Source: Anagrus nilaparvatae
Lineage: Eukaryota > Arthropoda > Insecta > Hymenoptera > Mymaridae
DNA length: 64,000 nucleotides
NCBI GenBank assembly: GCA_022575985.1
Contig: JAKSXM010000132.1
Location: 5,022,001-5,086,000, forward strand
Direction: 5' to 3'
Of this stretch, positions 21,301-30,880 are shown piece by piece. Below the pieces are notes generated by a model. That model had not been told where the DNA came from. It worked only from the letters and a program-made list of their open reading frames with translations, and did not search any database. A program made the position numbers and the translations under genes. Each line of letters begins with the position of its first letter. The first letter of the stretch is position 1.

Positions 21301-22899
21301 AAATATTTCGCAAACCGCAAATTCTATGGAAAAAGGTAAGCATTATTAATTAATTTGAAGCTACGAAAACTGAACTCCTACATACTTTTTTAACTTCTCA
21401 CCTTTAAATAAACCTTCAAATCTCGCCTTTAAATCTGACCCATGTCCGGAAAAGTACAGAATGGTCCAAATCGAGCGTAAATTACGATGGTAAACTGCGA
21501 TTTAGGGCGTTCTTTTTTATGGTTAAGAGCAGGAAAACCATTTTTATTTGACAAGAAAACACTTTTCCTTGTTAGTGTCCAGAAAGTGCGTGTTTTCTGG
21601 CCGCTGGGCTATTCGAAAAAATGCATTTTCTCGACGCTGAGCAAGAAAAATTATGTTTTGTCCTTGGCCACAAAAGAAGGATGCCCCAAATCGCAGTTTA
21701 CCATCGGTCGGTAATTTACGTGAGATTTGGCCCATTCTTTACTTTTGTGGCCATGGGTAAAAATATACTATTTTTTACCTGGTGCGTAGCAGCCGGGAAG
21801 TACTTGTTGCAAGGAATAATATATAAACGTTGCTTGCCGTCTGGCAGCTTTTATGCTAAAATAAACATGGTCACGAAACATGTTCATTTATAAAAGTGTT
21901 AACTATATTATGAAAGCTCCCCGATTTCAGAATTTTATTTGAATTTTTTAGTAAATAAAACACAAACTTTTTGATTTCAATTTAAATCTTTTATTATAAA
22001 ATAAATATATCTAAAAATTAGCCCAGACCCAGACTATCATAACAAGCATGTTATGCGGCGCATCCTAGGACAAGCTGTACTAATCAGGGTTCACTTTAGA
22101 CCAGCATGGCCCAAACAAGAATTGCATAACAGTCCAGTTTACTACGAGGTTGACTTTTGTCAAATGTTTGTTAATGGGTAGAAAAGAACAACAATTTAAA
22201 AAAATATTTCAAAAGTTTTTAGATTTAAATAATTACTTCATTAATTTTACCTCTTACATAGCACATTGAAAATATTTTTATTTTATGCTGAGAACAGTTT
22301 TTAATCAAATAAAACTTTGTTAAATACGTTTATGTTTCATTTAATGATGAAAATTATTTGTAGGTCAAAGTAAAGAATTTTCTTGCTTATATATGAATTT
22401 AAATAAACTTTACACGGATGGAAAACACACTGACCTGGTATTGCTAACAAGAGATAAGAAGATTCGCGTACACAAATGTGTTTTAGCTGCTCACAGTGAC
22501 ATACTTTCTGAATTGCTTGAGAACGATGCTAAGTTTATTGATATGTCAAAAGATGATCCAGAAGCTGTTGAGTTGATGTTGGAATTTATGTATAAAAATC
22601 AAGTTGACAATCTCGATAGAATTAGCATTCATTTGTTTAACATAGCTTGCGAATACAATATCAGGGAATTGATAGAAATTTGTGAGAAAAAATTACACCA
22701 AGAAGTAAACATTGAAAATGCATCTGATATTTTTATTTTAGCGGCTAAAAGTAAAAACAAAAAATTAAAAAAAGAAGTAATCAAGTTTATAATTTTAAAT
22801 AGAAAAAAAGTCGTTAAAACGGATGGTTTTAGAAATATGCAAATTAAACACCCAGATCTGCTAGCAGAATTATTTTGTTATGAAGCAAATGATTTTTGA
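11979..22899 (+). CDS. P2: SPOP-like BTB/BACK gene, 7 exons (exon 4 lost)
   Basis: The predicted coding join is 11979-12360, 15986-16402, 19571-19669, 20294-20404, 21138-21194, 21276-21335 and 22364-22899, giving 1662 nt and about 553 residues. All junctions are phase 1. The order is unknown N-terminal region (exons 1-2), charged linker (3, 5, 6, 7), then BTB+BACK. Exon 4 is missing: intron sequence runs from TTTACAGTTCTTC (near 19740) straight into ATTTTGTAAATCAATGAGG, which follows exon 4 in P1, consistent with a deletion. The frame is preserved. Introns 1 and 2 are enlarged by a Transib-like foldback and by a satellite foldback. Exon 5 has a basic patch, ARKKIKID, that could act as a nuclear signal; this is inference. 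Confidence 0.72.
12485..14809. mobile_element. Transib-like foldback element, CACAGTG ends, TSD CGTCA
   Basis: It begins CACAGTGTAGTAAAAA and ends with the inverse TTTTTACTACACTGTG. The direct repeat CGTCA flanks it (12480-12484 and 14810-14814), and P4 (near 46130, GTGACGTCATATACG) has the empty site. Inverted arms run about 12485-13000 and 14370-14809, around a 1.4-kb AT-rich centre with no transposase. A 5-bp duplication and termini of the form CACWRTG are hallmarks of Transib, the RAG1-related superfamily, whose ends resemble the RSS heptamer. The assignment is from termini and TSD only. Confidence 0.75.
14815..15985. other. P2 intron 1, 3' part
   Basis: It contains a dispersed repeat (about 15165-15480; GAAACGCAGGGCT, ATTCCAATAGATATTATG, CCAATTAACCGAATGGTC) also found near 31740-31990, 46540-46930 and, inverted, 53885-54450. 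A short hairpin sits at about 15765-15795 (TTGACAGTTGGC / GCTAACTGTCAA). The last 90 bp match intron 1 ends of the other paralogs. No gene is present. Confidence 0.5.
15986..16402 (+). CDS. P2 exon 2
   Basis: It has 139 codons, phase 1 to 1, acceptor TTTTTAATTTTAG, and donor GGTAAA at 16403. At the position of MDRSNRI in P1, P3 and P4 this copy has VYKSNRI, so the exon must be internal here. The conserved blocks are IIDYALTNGVTAFEAPLSHA, NRIWLLKVAKIVLDRYL, and the tail IQLSDLNEPEFDIE. No known domain is recognised. Confidence 0.72.
16500..18200. repeat. Inverted satellite: about 115-bp repeats in opposite orientations
   Basis: The left arm (about 16500-17100) and right arm (about 17300-18200) are reverse complements. 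Each is made of tandem units of about 115 bp (landmarks TGGACCCATTTTTTACC, ATCGATTTGTACAGC, GGGCCCAATAGGACCC). The extreme ends pair (AATGGACTCTATAGATAAAA against the facing end near 18165). ORFs inside it are artefacts of the repeat. Confidence 0.7.
16887..17041. repeat. (AAATA)n simple repeat
   Basis: This is an AAATA/AAATAAAT-type run within the left arm of the inverted satellite. It produces the long Leu/Phe/Tyr-rich minus-strand pseudo-ORF. Confidence 0.9.
18765..19440. mobile_element. Fragment of the giant-foldback family in P2 intron 2
   Basis: It is absent from the matching place in P3 (34030-34140), where AATCAGCGATGTTT runs on directly. The content matches the centre of the 23647-28055 foldback: AAATTTCAATTTTTAGG, TACTTACAGTTTTCAAAGGC, GCTACTTACAG palindrome, and AAAAACACGGTTTTTGACAT. 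The exact ends are unclear. Confidence 0.55.
19571..19669 (+). CDS. P2 exon 3
   Basis: It has 33 codons between TTTTTCAATACAG and GTAAAG: DFEFRMMEDEAKAKTEKAQN, then KEKLETSQGKIYT. Phase 1 to 1. Lys/Glu-rich, probably coiled or disordered. Confidence 0.65.
20294..20404 (+). CDS. P2 exon 5
   Basis: It has 37 codons, acceptor GATTTTTCAG, donor GTAAAT. The peptide opens (P)ARKKIKIDSESNLNPETEPE and ends DSDTQVSSVEKA. A basic patch is followed by an acidic stretch. The same exon occurs at 36712 (P3) and 59697 (P4). Confidence 0.65.
20748..21090. repeat. Old remnant of the AGTCAAGG foldback family (intron 5)
   Basis: AGTCCAGGTGCCATCGATTT near 20746 and the facing GATAAATTTAACATTGATAA near 21056 correspond to the ends of the 3825-4981 element. 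Diverged copies lie at the same intron position in P3 (37450-37985) and P4 (60852-61442), so this insertion predates the duplications. Confidence 0.55.
21138..21194 (+). CDS. P2 exon 6
   Basis: It has 19 codons, DSSTQTKARHLSTEKVKKI, with acceptor TTTCATAG and donor GTAATT, phase 1 to 1. It is nearly identical in P3 (38031) and P4 (61502). Basic, Ser/Thr-rich linker. Confidence 0.62.
21276..21335 (+). CDS. P2 exon 7
   Basis: It has 20 codons, DVSIQAELLNISQTANSMEK, with acceptor TTCTATAG and donor GTAAGC, phase 1 to 1. Sister exons are at 38169 (P3) and 61640 (P4). Confidence 0.62.
21470..21740. repeat. Inverted repeat (MITE-like) in P2 intron 7
   Basis: TTACGATGGTAAACTGCGAT near 21480 faces ATCGCAGTTTACCATCGG near 21690. 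The outer GTAAATTAC / GTAATTTAC also pair. Single-arm versions persist in P3 (near 38375) and P4 (near 61835). ORFs on both strands here are incidental. Confidence 0.5.
22049..22131. repeat. Conserved last-intron inverted motif, P2 copy
   Basis: TGTTATGC (22049-22056) and GCATAACA (22124-22131) enclose CCTAGGACAAGC and GACCAGCATGGCCCAA. It lies about 230 bp before the BTB exon. Confidence 0.55.
22364..22899 (+). CDS. P2 exon 8: BTB/BACK
   Basis: The acceptor is TTATTTGTAG and the exon encodes 177 residues to TGA 22897-22899. Order: short lead (GQSKEFSCLYMNLNKLYTDG), BTB core with RVHKCVLAAHSDILSELLEN, then BACK-like helices and tail HPDLLAELFCYEANDF. The loop after the BTB core (LENDAKFIDMS) is shorter than in SPOP. 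Start MNLNKL is rejected because sister exons carry Val there. Confidence 0.88.
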
Positions 22900-25539
22900 T
22901 TGTTACGTATGTTTGCAAATATTTAAGTAATACAATTTAATTTTACAAAAATTCTTTTTATTTGCTTTATTTTTTATAATTTTTAAAAGTTTTCTAAATT
23001 CGATTTAAAGAGGCTTATTAGTGTATCGCTAGTCATTGATGAAGCTATTAAAATTTTTTATTAATATTGCAAATTGATGTAAAATATGACCAAGAAAAAT
23101 TATTTTTTAATTTTATTAATTATTTAATGTTAGTAAAATAATAAATTTTCTCTTCATTTACGAATTAGCGATGATAAAAAGTTTACCTTGTATACAAACA
23201 ATTAGAACTTATATTTACCGTATTATAAAGCATTGTATAACTTATTATTTATCAAATAAATATAATATTTATCGATTACAAGTAATTATAAGATTTTTTA
23301 TTTTTAAATAAAATTAAATAAATAATATTGATTAATACATAATATTTGCATAAAAGCGCGAGCGCCTGTATAGTTTACTATTATGGCTGCTTTCTGTCAA
23401 AAACCTTGTGTACTAATTTTTGGAATTTGATTACTCAAAATAACACATGCGTACTAACTATGAGAAGGTGAGCAATAATTTCCTTGGGCATGGGCTAAGT
23501 TTAAAATCAAACTACTCAGGTTTTATAATTTTTTACTTTACGAGGATTAATAGCAATTTCCGGAATTTCTCTCATAAGAGCAGTGTTAAAATATTGTGAC
23601 TTTTTTCGCTAACATTTCATAATTTTGCACAGTTATCAAGCATATGACGCATTATTTTTTTTTTACTACTTAACTTGGTCAAAAAACTGAAAAAAAAACT
23701 TTGAAGGAACATCCATATGACCCGTGTTTTCGAGTAGTTTGAACCTTCAGAAAACCAAAAAAAAATCGTGAACAAGAAATCGGTGTTAGGTGTCAAAAAG
23801 ATTTTTTCACTTTTATGTCAGAGACCGTGTTTTTCGAATCTGAGCTACCCCAAATTTTCAAAATAACTTTTTAGGTAAATAAAATTTTAAAAAATAGATT
23901 AAAAAATCTGATTGCCAGGGAAAACCACTCCAAAAGAAAATACCCTGCCAACTAGCTGGCACTAAGGTTCCTCAAACAATGAGCTTAATACTTCAATATG
24001 CCACAGATATAACCGATTACAAGCATGCAATCATACATACATATCTACTAACTTTTAAAAGTTTGTTTTATTGATTAAATTTTTGGAACAAATTTACAAA
24101 AAATTAATTATCAGATTCGAGATATCGAGTAAAAACCATACTTTCAAATATAAGTACTTTCATGGAACTGTATGAAGTATTACATCCAGAAACAAAAAAA
24201 AATATTGCAGTTTTTAAAATGTTGTTGTTTTTTTAATTATGAGAAAAACTTTTGCAAAAATTCGGTATCAGATCCAAAAAATTACTATAAACGAACTTTC
24301 TAAAACTAGTACTCTCATAGAAATAAATTAGGTACTACGTCCAAAGAGAAAAAAAATTTAGTGTTTTTTGTATTTTTTTATGACGAAAATTTTGGAAAAA
24401 AAATTTTCAAAAAATTAATTATTAAATTCGAGATATCGAGTACAAATCGTACTTTCAAATATAAGTACTTTCGTGGAAATAAATGAGGTATTACATCTAA
24501 ATTAAAAAAAAAAAAAATGTACCTAGAGCTTTTTTGGTAAAAAAATTAAAAAAAAAAAAAAAAAATTAGGTCTTAATTTCATAACGGTTGTGAAGCATCA
24601 CCGGTTGCAATATTTTCAGATATTAGTACTTTCATGTAATTAAATGAGGTATTACATAAAAAAAAAAAAAAAAATATTGCAGGATTTTTAATTTTCTTGT
24701 TTTTTTAATTTTGAGAAAAAATTTTTGAAAAAATTCGGTATCAGATCCAAAAAATGACTATAAACAAACATTTTAAAACTAGTACTCTCATAGAAATAAA
24801 TTAGATACTACAACCAAAACGAAAAAAAAAATTTGGTGTTTTTTGTATTTTTTTGTGAAAAAAAATTTAGGAAAAAAATTTAAAAAAAATTAAGTATCAG
24901 ATTCAAGATATAGAGTAAAAACTATACTTTCAAATATAAGTACTTTCGTGGAAATAAATGAGGTATTACATCCAAATTAAAAAAAAAAAAAGGTACCTAG
25001 AGCTTTTTTGGTGAAAAAATTTTTGAAAAAAAAATTAGGTCTTAATTTCATAACAGTTGTAAAATATCGCCGGTCGCAATATTTTCAGATATTAGTACTT
25101 TCATGAAATCAAATTAGGTATTACACCCAAACAAAAAAAAAATATTGCAGGTTTATTAATTTTTTTGTTTTTTTAATTTTGAGAAAAAAATTTTAAAAAA
25201 ATTCGGTATCAAAACCAAAAAATGACTATAAACAAACTTTCTAAAACTAGTACTTTCATAGAAATAAATTAGGTACTACGTCCAAAAAGAAAAAAAAAAT
25301 TATTTTTTTTGTGTATTTTTTCGTGAAAAAAATTTTCAAAAAATTAAGTATCAGATTCGTGATATAGAGTAAAAACCATACTTTCAAATATAAGTACTTT
25401 CGTGGAAATAAATGAGGTATTACATCCAAATTAAAAAAAAAAAAAAGTACCTCGAGCTTTTTTAGTGGAAAAATTTTTGAAAAAAAAATTAAGTCTTAAC
25501 TCCATAATGTTTGTGAAATATTACCAATTACATACATAC

Positions 25540-25574
25540 ACACACACACACACACGCATACACACACACACACA
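25540..25574. repeat. (CA)n microsatellite in left arm
   Basis: A CA-rich run (ACACACACACACACACGC) faces the TG run at 26586-26628 in the opposite arm of the foldback. Confidence 0.9.
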
Positions 25575-25917
25575 TACTTTTTTTAAAAACCGGTTTTTTA
25601 GCTTCTTGGGGTCTCAAAACGTGCTTATATGCCAAAAAATCAAAAATCGAAATTTGACCTATCACAATGGTTCCTCTTTGAGGAATCAAAAAACTTATCT
25701 TTTTACGATGAAATTTAGCCAAGTTATCGTCAATTTAAGATTTTGCTCAAATTCGTCTCAAATAAGATTGAAATTTTATTGATAAAAGCTTGTTTCTGAA
25801 TTTTAAACATGCATTATTCACTTGATTTTCATCGTAAACTAATAATTTAATTTTTTAAATCGATTAATTTTTGCCTGGCAATTCATTTCATTCAGAAAGA
25901 AATCATTTTTATTGACC

Positions 25918-26010
25918 AAATTTCAATTTTTAGGTCAAAAACTGTCTTAAGTAAGTCTTGCTACTTACAGTTTTCAAAGGCTTTTGACCTAAAAATTGAA
26001 ATTTGGTCAA
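25918..26010. repeat. Palindrome near the centre of the giant foldback
   Basis: CCAAATTTCAATTTTTAGGT at the left faces ACCTAAAAATTGAAATTTGG at the right, around CTTGCTACTTACAG. Versions of this core are also found near 18830-18930. Confidence 0.75.
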
Positions 26011-26585
26011 TAAAAATGATTTCTTTCTTAAAGAAATGAATTGCCAGGGAAAAATTAATCGATTTAAAAAAAAAAATTGTTATTTTACGATGAAAATCAA
26101 GCGAGTAATGCATGTTTAAGATTCAGAAACAGGCTTTTTTCAATAAAATTTCAATCTTTTTTGAGACGAATTTAAGCGAAATCTTAAATTGACGATAACT
26201 TGGCTAAATTTCATCGTAAAAAGATAAGTTTTTTTTTTCTTCTGGAGTGGTTTTTCCCTAGCAATCAGATTTTTTTATCTATTTTTTAAAATTTTATTTA
26301 CCTAAAAAGTTATTTTAAATTTGGGGTAGCTCAGATTCGAAAAACACGGTTTCTGACATAAAAGTGAAAAAATCTTTTTGGCACCTATCGCCGATTTCTT
26401 GTTCACGATTTTCGGTTTTCTGAAGATTCAGACTACCCGAAAACACGGGTCATATCGATGTCCCTTTAAATTTTTGGTTCCTCAAAGAAGAACCATTGTG
26501 TTAGCTCAAAATTTGATTTTCTATTTTTTGGTATATAAGCACGTTTTGGGACCCCAGGAAGCTAAAAAACCGGTTTTTAAAAAAA

Positions 26586-26628
<43 letters not shown>
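26586..26628. repeat. (TG)n microsatellite in right arm
   Basis: An uninterrupted TG run of about 40 bases, the inverse partner of the CA run at 25540. Confidence 0.92.
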
Positions 26629-26630
<2 letters not shown>

Positions 26631-28149
26631 TACGTATGTAATCGGTGATATTTCACAAACATTATGAAACTAAGACCTAATTTTTTTTTCAAAAATTTTT
26701 TCACCAAAAAAGCTCGAGGTACTTTTTTTTTTTTAATTTGGATGTAACACCTCATTTATTTCCACGAAAGTACTTATATTTGAAAGTATGGTTTTCACAT
26801 GATATTTTGAATCGGATACTTAATTTTCTGAAAATTTTTTTTCTAAAATTTTTTTCACAAAAAAATACAAAAAATACCAATTTTTTTTTTCTTTTTGGAC
26901 GAAGTACCTAATTTATTTCCATGGAAGTACTAGTTTTAAGAACCTCGTTTATAGTAATTTTTTTGATCTGATACTTAGTTTTTTCAAAATTTTTTTCTCA
27001 AGATTAAAAAAAAAGAAAAATAAAAAAAACTGCAATATATTTTTTTTTTTTGGTGTAATACCTCATTTAATTCTATGAAAGTACTAGTATCTGAAAATAT
27101 TGTAACTAGTGATATTTCAAAACCATTATCGAATTAAGACCTAATTTTTTTTCCAAAAATTTTTTTATTAAAAAAATCTCAAACCCCCCCTTTTTTTTTA
27201 AGTTGGATGTAATACCTCATTCATTTCCATGAAAGTACTTATACTTGAAAGCATGGTTTTTACTTGATATCTCCAATTTGATACTTAATTTTTTGAAAAT
27301 TTTTTTCACAAAAAAATACAAAAAATACGAAACTTTTTTTTCTTTTTGGACGTAGTACCTAATTTATTTCCATGGAAGTACTAGTTTTAAGAACCTCGTT
27401 TACAGTAATTTTTTGGAACTGATACTGAATTTTTTCAAAATTTTTTTCTCAGAATTAAAAAAAAAGAAAAATAAAAAAATTGCAATATTTATTTTTTTTT
27501 TGGTGTAATGCCTCATTTAATTCTATGAAAGTACTAATATTTTAAAATATTTCAAAACAATTATCGAATGAATACCTAACTTTTTTTTCCAAAAATTTGT
27601 TTATTAAAAAAATCTCAAAATACTTTTTTTTTTAATTTGGATGTAATACTTCGTTTCGTTGGCAAAACAAAAAAATCATGTTACCCAATATTTTAATTAT
27701 TAAGGGATAATTATATATTCTAATAAAATAAAATTTTATAAAAAAAAATAAAATTAGCTTTTTTTATATTTGTCTCTTTTTAATTATGCAAAAATGATTT
27801 AAAATCCATTTACGCCGGCGCGACCAATCCATGGACGCTAGAATTTTCACTTTAATAACAAAATGATCTTAATAATCTACTTTACCAGCTACTAAAAACG
27901 AAAAATGTATGTATAATTGCATGGTTGTAATCAATAATATTTGTTGTAAATTAAGATTACAGCCCATTGTTTGAGGAACCTCAGTGCCAGCTAGTTGGCA
28001 GAGTATTTTTTTCAGTTTTTTGTCCAAGTTAAGTAGTAAAAAAAAAATAATGCGTCATATGCTTTATACCATTCGAATCGGGAGATTTCACTTTATTCAG
28101 CCATATAATATCTGAATATTTATAATTTTTCACTAAAGAGCCTCCTTAA

Positions 28150-28670
28150 GGAGTTATGACCCTAATTGGAAATGATGACAGAACTGAATGAAACAGGAAA
28201 ATTATTAAAGCTAAACATTTTTGAATTGAACTTGGTTTTACATTTATTACCACATTAATTATCTTTTTATTGTCAAATAAAAGTAGGCAGTTTAACATTG
28301 CTCTTATGGAAAATCACATTTGGAGCTTAAAAAAAGTATGATAATGATGACACAGGGAGATGAAACTTATTAAATATGATAAATAAATTGTCAAAGATTA
28401 TATTTCCAATTTATTTTATCTAAGTTACCACATTTAATCATTAATTATTCAGTGAAAACCAAGTTTTAGCAAGTACCATAACCTAAAATAACAATGTTTT
28501 TTCATAATTTATAAAATTTAAATAATTTTTTTTACTATAATATTACATAATAAACACATATTAAAATATTTTTGCGACTAATTTTATTTTAAACTGGAAA
28601 TTATAAAAAAAAAAAAATAGCGTCGGTAATGTGGATATTTGCTTTTTTTTCCAATTGGGGTCATAAGTCC
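28150..28670. mobile_element. TTAA element, GGAGTTATGACCC ends
   Basis: The 521-bp unit begins GGAGTTATGACCCTAATTGG and ends with the inverse CCAATTGGGGTCATAAGTCC. TTAA lies on each side (28146-28149, 28671-28674). The interior is non-coding. It shares its left TTAA with the end of the 23009-28145 element and its right TTAA with the next element. Confidence 0.75.
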
Positions 28671-28674
28671 TTAA

Positions 28675-29201
28675 GGAGTTAGGAGGGTAAACAGAAAATT
28701 TGAGTCAATATCCACATTACCGACGCTATATTTTTTTTTTATAATTTGCAGTTTAAAATAAAATTAGTCGTAAAAATATTAAAAAATTAGTTTATTATGT
28801 AATATTATTGCAAAAAAAATTATTTTAATTTTATAAATTATGAAAAAACATTATTATTTTAGGTTACGGTACTTGCTAAAACTTGGTTTTTACCGAATAA
28901 TTAATTATTGAATGTGGTAACCTAGTTAAAATAAATTGGAAATATAATCTTTGACAATTTATTTATGATATTTAATTAGTTTCATCTCCCTGTGTCATCA
29001 CTATCATACTTTTTGTAAGCTCCAAATATGAATTCCCATAAGAGCAATGTTAAACTGCCTATTTTTGATTTGCAATAAAATGAAAATTAATGTGGTAACA
29101 AAGGTAAAACTAAGTTCTATTCAACTTTAAAAATGTTTAAATTTAATAATTTTCCAGTTTCATTCAGTTCTGTCATCATTTTTATTTACCCTCTTAACTC
29201 C
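28675..29201. mobile_element. TTAA element, GGAGTTAGGAGGG ends, inverted relative of its neighbour
   Basis: The interior is the reverse complement of 28150-28670 (CCACATTACCGACGCTAT near 28712 matches ATAGCGTCGGTAATGTGG near 28618). The terminal repeats differ: GGAGTTAGGAGGGTAAAC against the facing TTTACCCTCTTAACTCC. It is flanked by TTAA at 28671-28674 and 29202-29205. There is no ORF. Confidence 0.75.
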
Positions 29202-29205
29202 TTAA

Positions 29206-30504
29206 AGAGTTAAATTAATTTTTTAATATTTTTGAATAAGTTTCCTAACACAAGATACCTATATCAATTTAATTCTCGACCGTAAATAGCTATTTGTTTC
29301 GTAAGCGGCAAAAATGGATGATTATGCCATGGGTTGAGAGGAAAGGACGCGAGGTGTGCAACAGACGAGGTAAGGGGGTGAATTTTTAGCACAAAATCAA
29401 AAACGAATATTTTGGGCTAAAACTGTCATCTAGTATTTAAAAGAAAATTTTCGGGGAGGCTAAAGCTCTCTTCCTGGCTATGTCCCTACTCAAAGCTGTA
29501 TAATCAGCATAAACCTTTGTATATTTGTAAAATTCTCTGGGAAGATCATTTCCATCTATTTAAAATTTTTTGATGCGTTTTATATTGCTGGTTCCTTGAC
29601 AAAACCTAAAACTAAAGAATCAAAAGCCCTTTTTTACCCCCTATTTGGATAAAGATTACAAGCTAATAAAAACTTACAAACAAAATTACTTTGACTTAAA
29701 TTAATCTTAATCTAAAGCCAAAAAGAGTATAGATTATGTTTTTTTTATAATTTTATTTTTCTAAATTTTGGCAACATTAAAAAAAAAAAACATTTTTTGT
29801 ACTTTACCATTTGTTGACTCGAAACATTTATAAGGCTCAAGTTCTTTTATATATTCATCTAAATATTTCATCTATAATCGTGTCTAAAAATCATCCTGAT
29901 TGACAGTGAATATCGCTTTTTCATAATTAACCAAATATATGTTCAATGAATACAAAATTGAATTTTTAAAAAGCGCGCTTAAATGTACGTTAAAATTTTA
30001 TGCAGTAGAAGTCATTTATGATTTAAGTTGGTATCATTTTTTATATGCTTTTATTGTGGGAGCAAGTGAGACCAGTAATGGTATAAATGGGTTGATATCA
30101 CTTGCTCCCATAAGAAAAGCATTGTAAGCAATGATACCAACTTTAACACCATTATGCCATAAACGGCTTCTTTGTCAGGTTCTTTGTAATCAGTTTTCAG
30201 CTGATGAATAAAAATAATAAACATATTGAGCACGTGTTTTGTAATGTTTATGTAGTGTGGTTTAGTTGACACGAGTTTTAAGGATTTTTTGTTTAAAAAA
30301 CTTTAATAAAAAACAATAAAAATTAAATTTTAGTGTAATATAGTTTATATTCACAAATCTTGTTCGTTACAAAACATCAACAAAAAATAGATAAAAGTAT
30401 ACTTGTGTGTTAAAAAATAAATATAAAATAAATTTTGCGGTACAAAATTATTTTTAAATTATTCTGCAATCTTTGAAAAATAATTGATTAAATATTTTTA
30501 AAAA
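29206..30504. other. Intergenic spacer P2-P3, 3' part, with P3 promoter region
   Basis: It contains the conserved spacer block (29230-29390), then sequence shared with the other spacers, an inverted repeat at 30018-30145, and the P3 5' flank with CAGCTG (30198-30203) and CACGTG (30231-30236). No gene is seen. Confidence 0.5.
30018..30145. repeat. Imperfect long hairpin in P3 upstream region
   Basis: AAGTTGGTATCATT near 30022 faces AATGATACCAACTT near 30128, and the inner TGGGAGCAAGTGA faces TCACTTGCTCCCA, with a small loop. The sister spacers (for example 11710-11735) have only the first arm, so the rest is an inserted inverted duplication in P3. A microRNA-like precursor shape is possible but unproven. 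Confidence 0.55.
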
Positions 30505-30880
30505 ATGTCTGAACAAACAAATAAAAGTTTCATTCAAGTCTCATCATATAAATTGACTTCAAAACAAAAACTTGATATTGATACAAGAAAAATAGTTATT
30601 TCAATGCAAAGTAGAAACAAAATGGAATGTGATGATGAAAAATACACTGAATTAATAACTTTAATGTTAAAAAAAGATTCATTTAACATAGTAAACGGGA
30701 ATAGGAACATTGAAGAGTGGATTGAATCTTTTACGCGAGACGACTGTTGGTTGGAAAATACATATAATCAAATTGCAAAAAATAATAGTGAAATAAAAAA
30801 ATTTGTGAAAAGTTTTAGGATACAGAATTTAATAAACTTTATATTACAATATAAAAAATGTATAAAAGCTGATATAGAAA
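30505..30880 (+). CDS. P3 exon 1
   Basis: It starts MSEQTNKSFIQVSSYKLTSK at ATG 30505 and ends ...CIKADIE plus one base before GTAAGT. It includes EEWIESFTRDDCWLENTYNQ and a basic helical tail. No family is recognised. Confidence 0.75.

Larger units (their letters stand above)
23647..28055. mobile_element. Giant 4.4-kb foldback element
   Basis: The ends are ACGCATTATTTTTTTTTTAC and its inverse ...AAAATAATGCGT. The uninterrupted site exists in P1 (ATCAAACATGTGTTTTATACC, near 10746). The flanking CATATG on both sides is a 6-bp target duplication or a palindromic TA target. A second inverted pair inside reads GCCAACTAGCTGGCACT (23948) against AGTGCCAGCTAGTTGGC (27985). Arms consist of A-rich, diverged tandem units (landmarks AGTACTTTCATGGAA, TGAGGTATTACATCC) and facing (CA)n and (TG)n tracts. 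No transposase is visible. Confidence 0.75.
23009..28145. mobile_element. TTAA element (GGAGGCT family) carrying a nested giant foldback
   Basis: This is the same family and the same TTAA target as 10363-10837: start AGAGGCTTATTAGTG after TTAA 23005-23008, end CACTAAAGAGCCTCC before TTAA 28146-28149. It has grown through an AT-rich insert (about 23090-23340) and the 4.4-kb foldback at 23647-28055. Confidence 0.65.

Noticed and set aside
25465..26755. ORFs on both strands with Thr-His or Cys-Val runs
   Set aside because: Translations of CA/TG microsatellites in the giant foldback arms.
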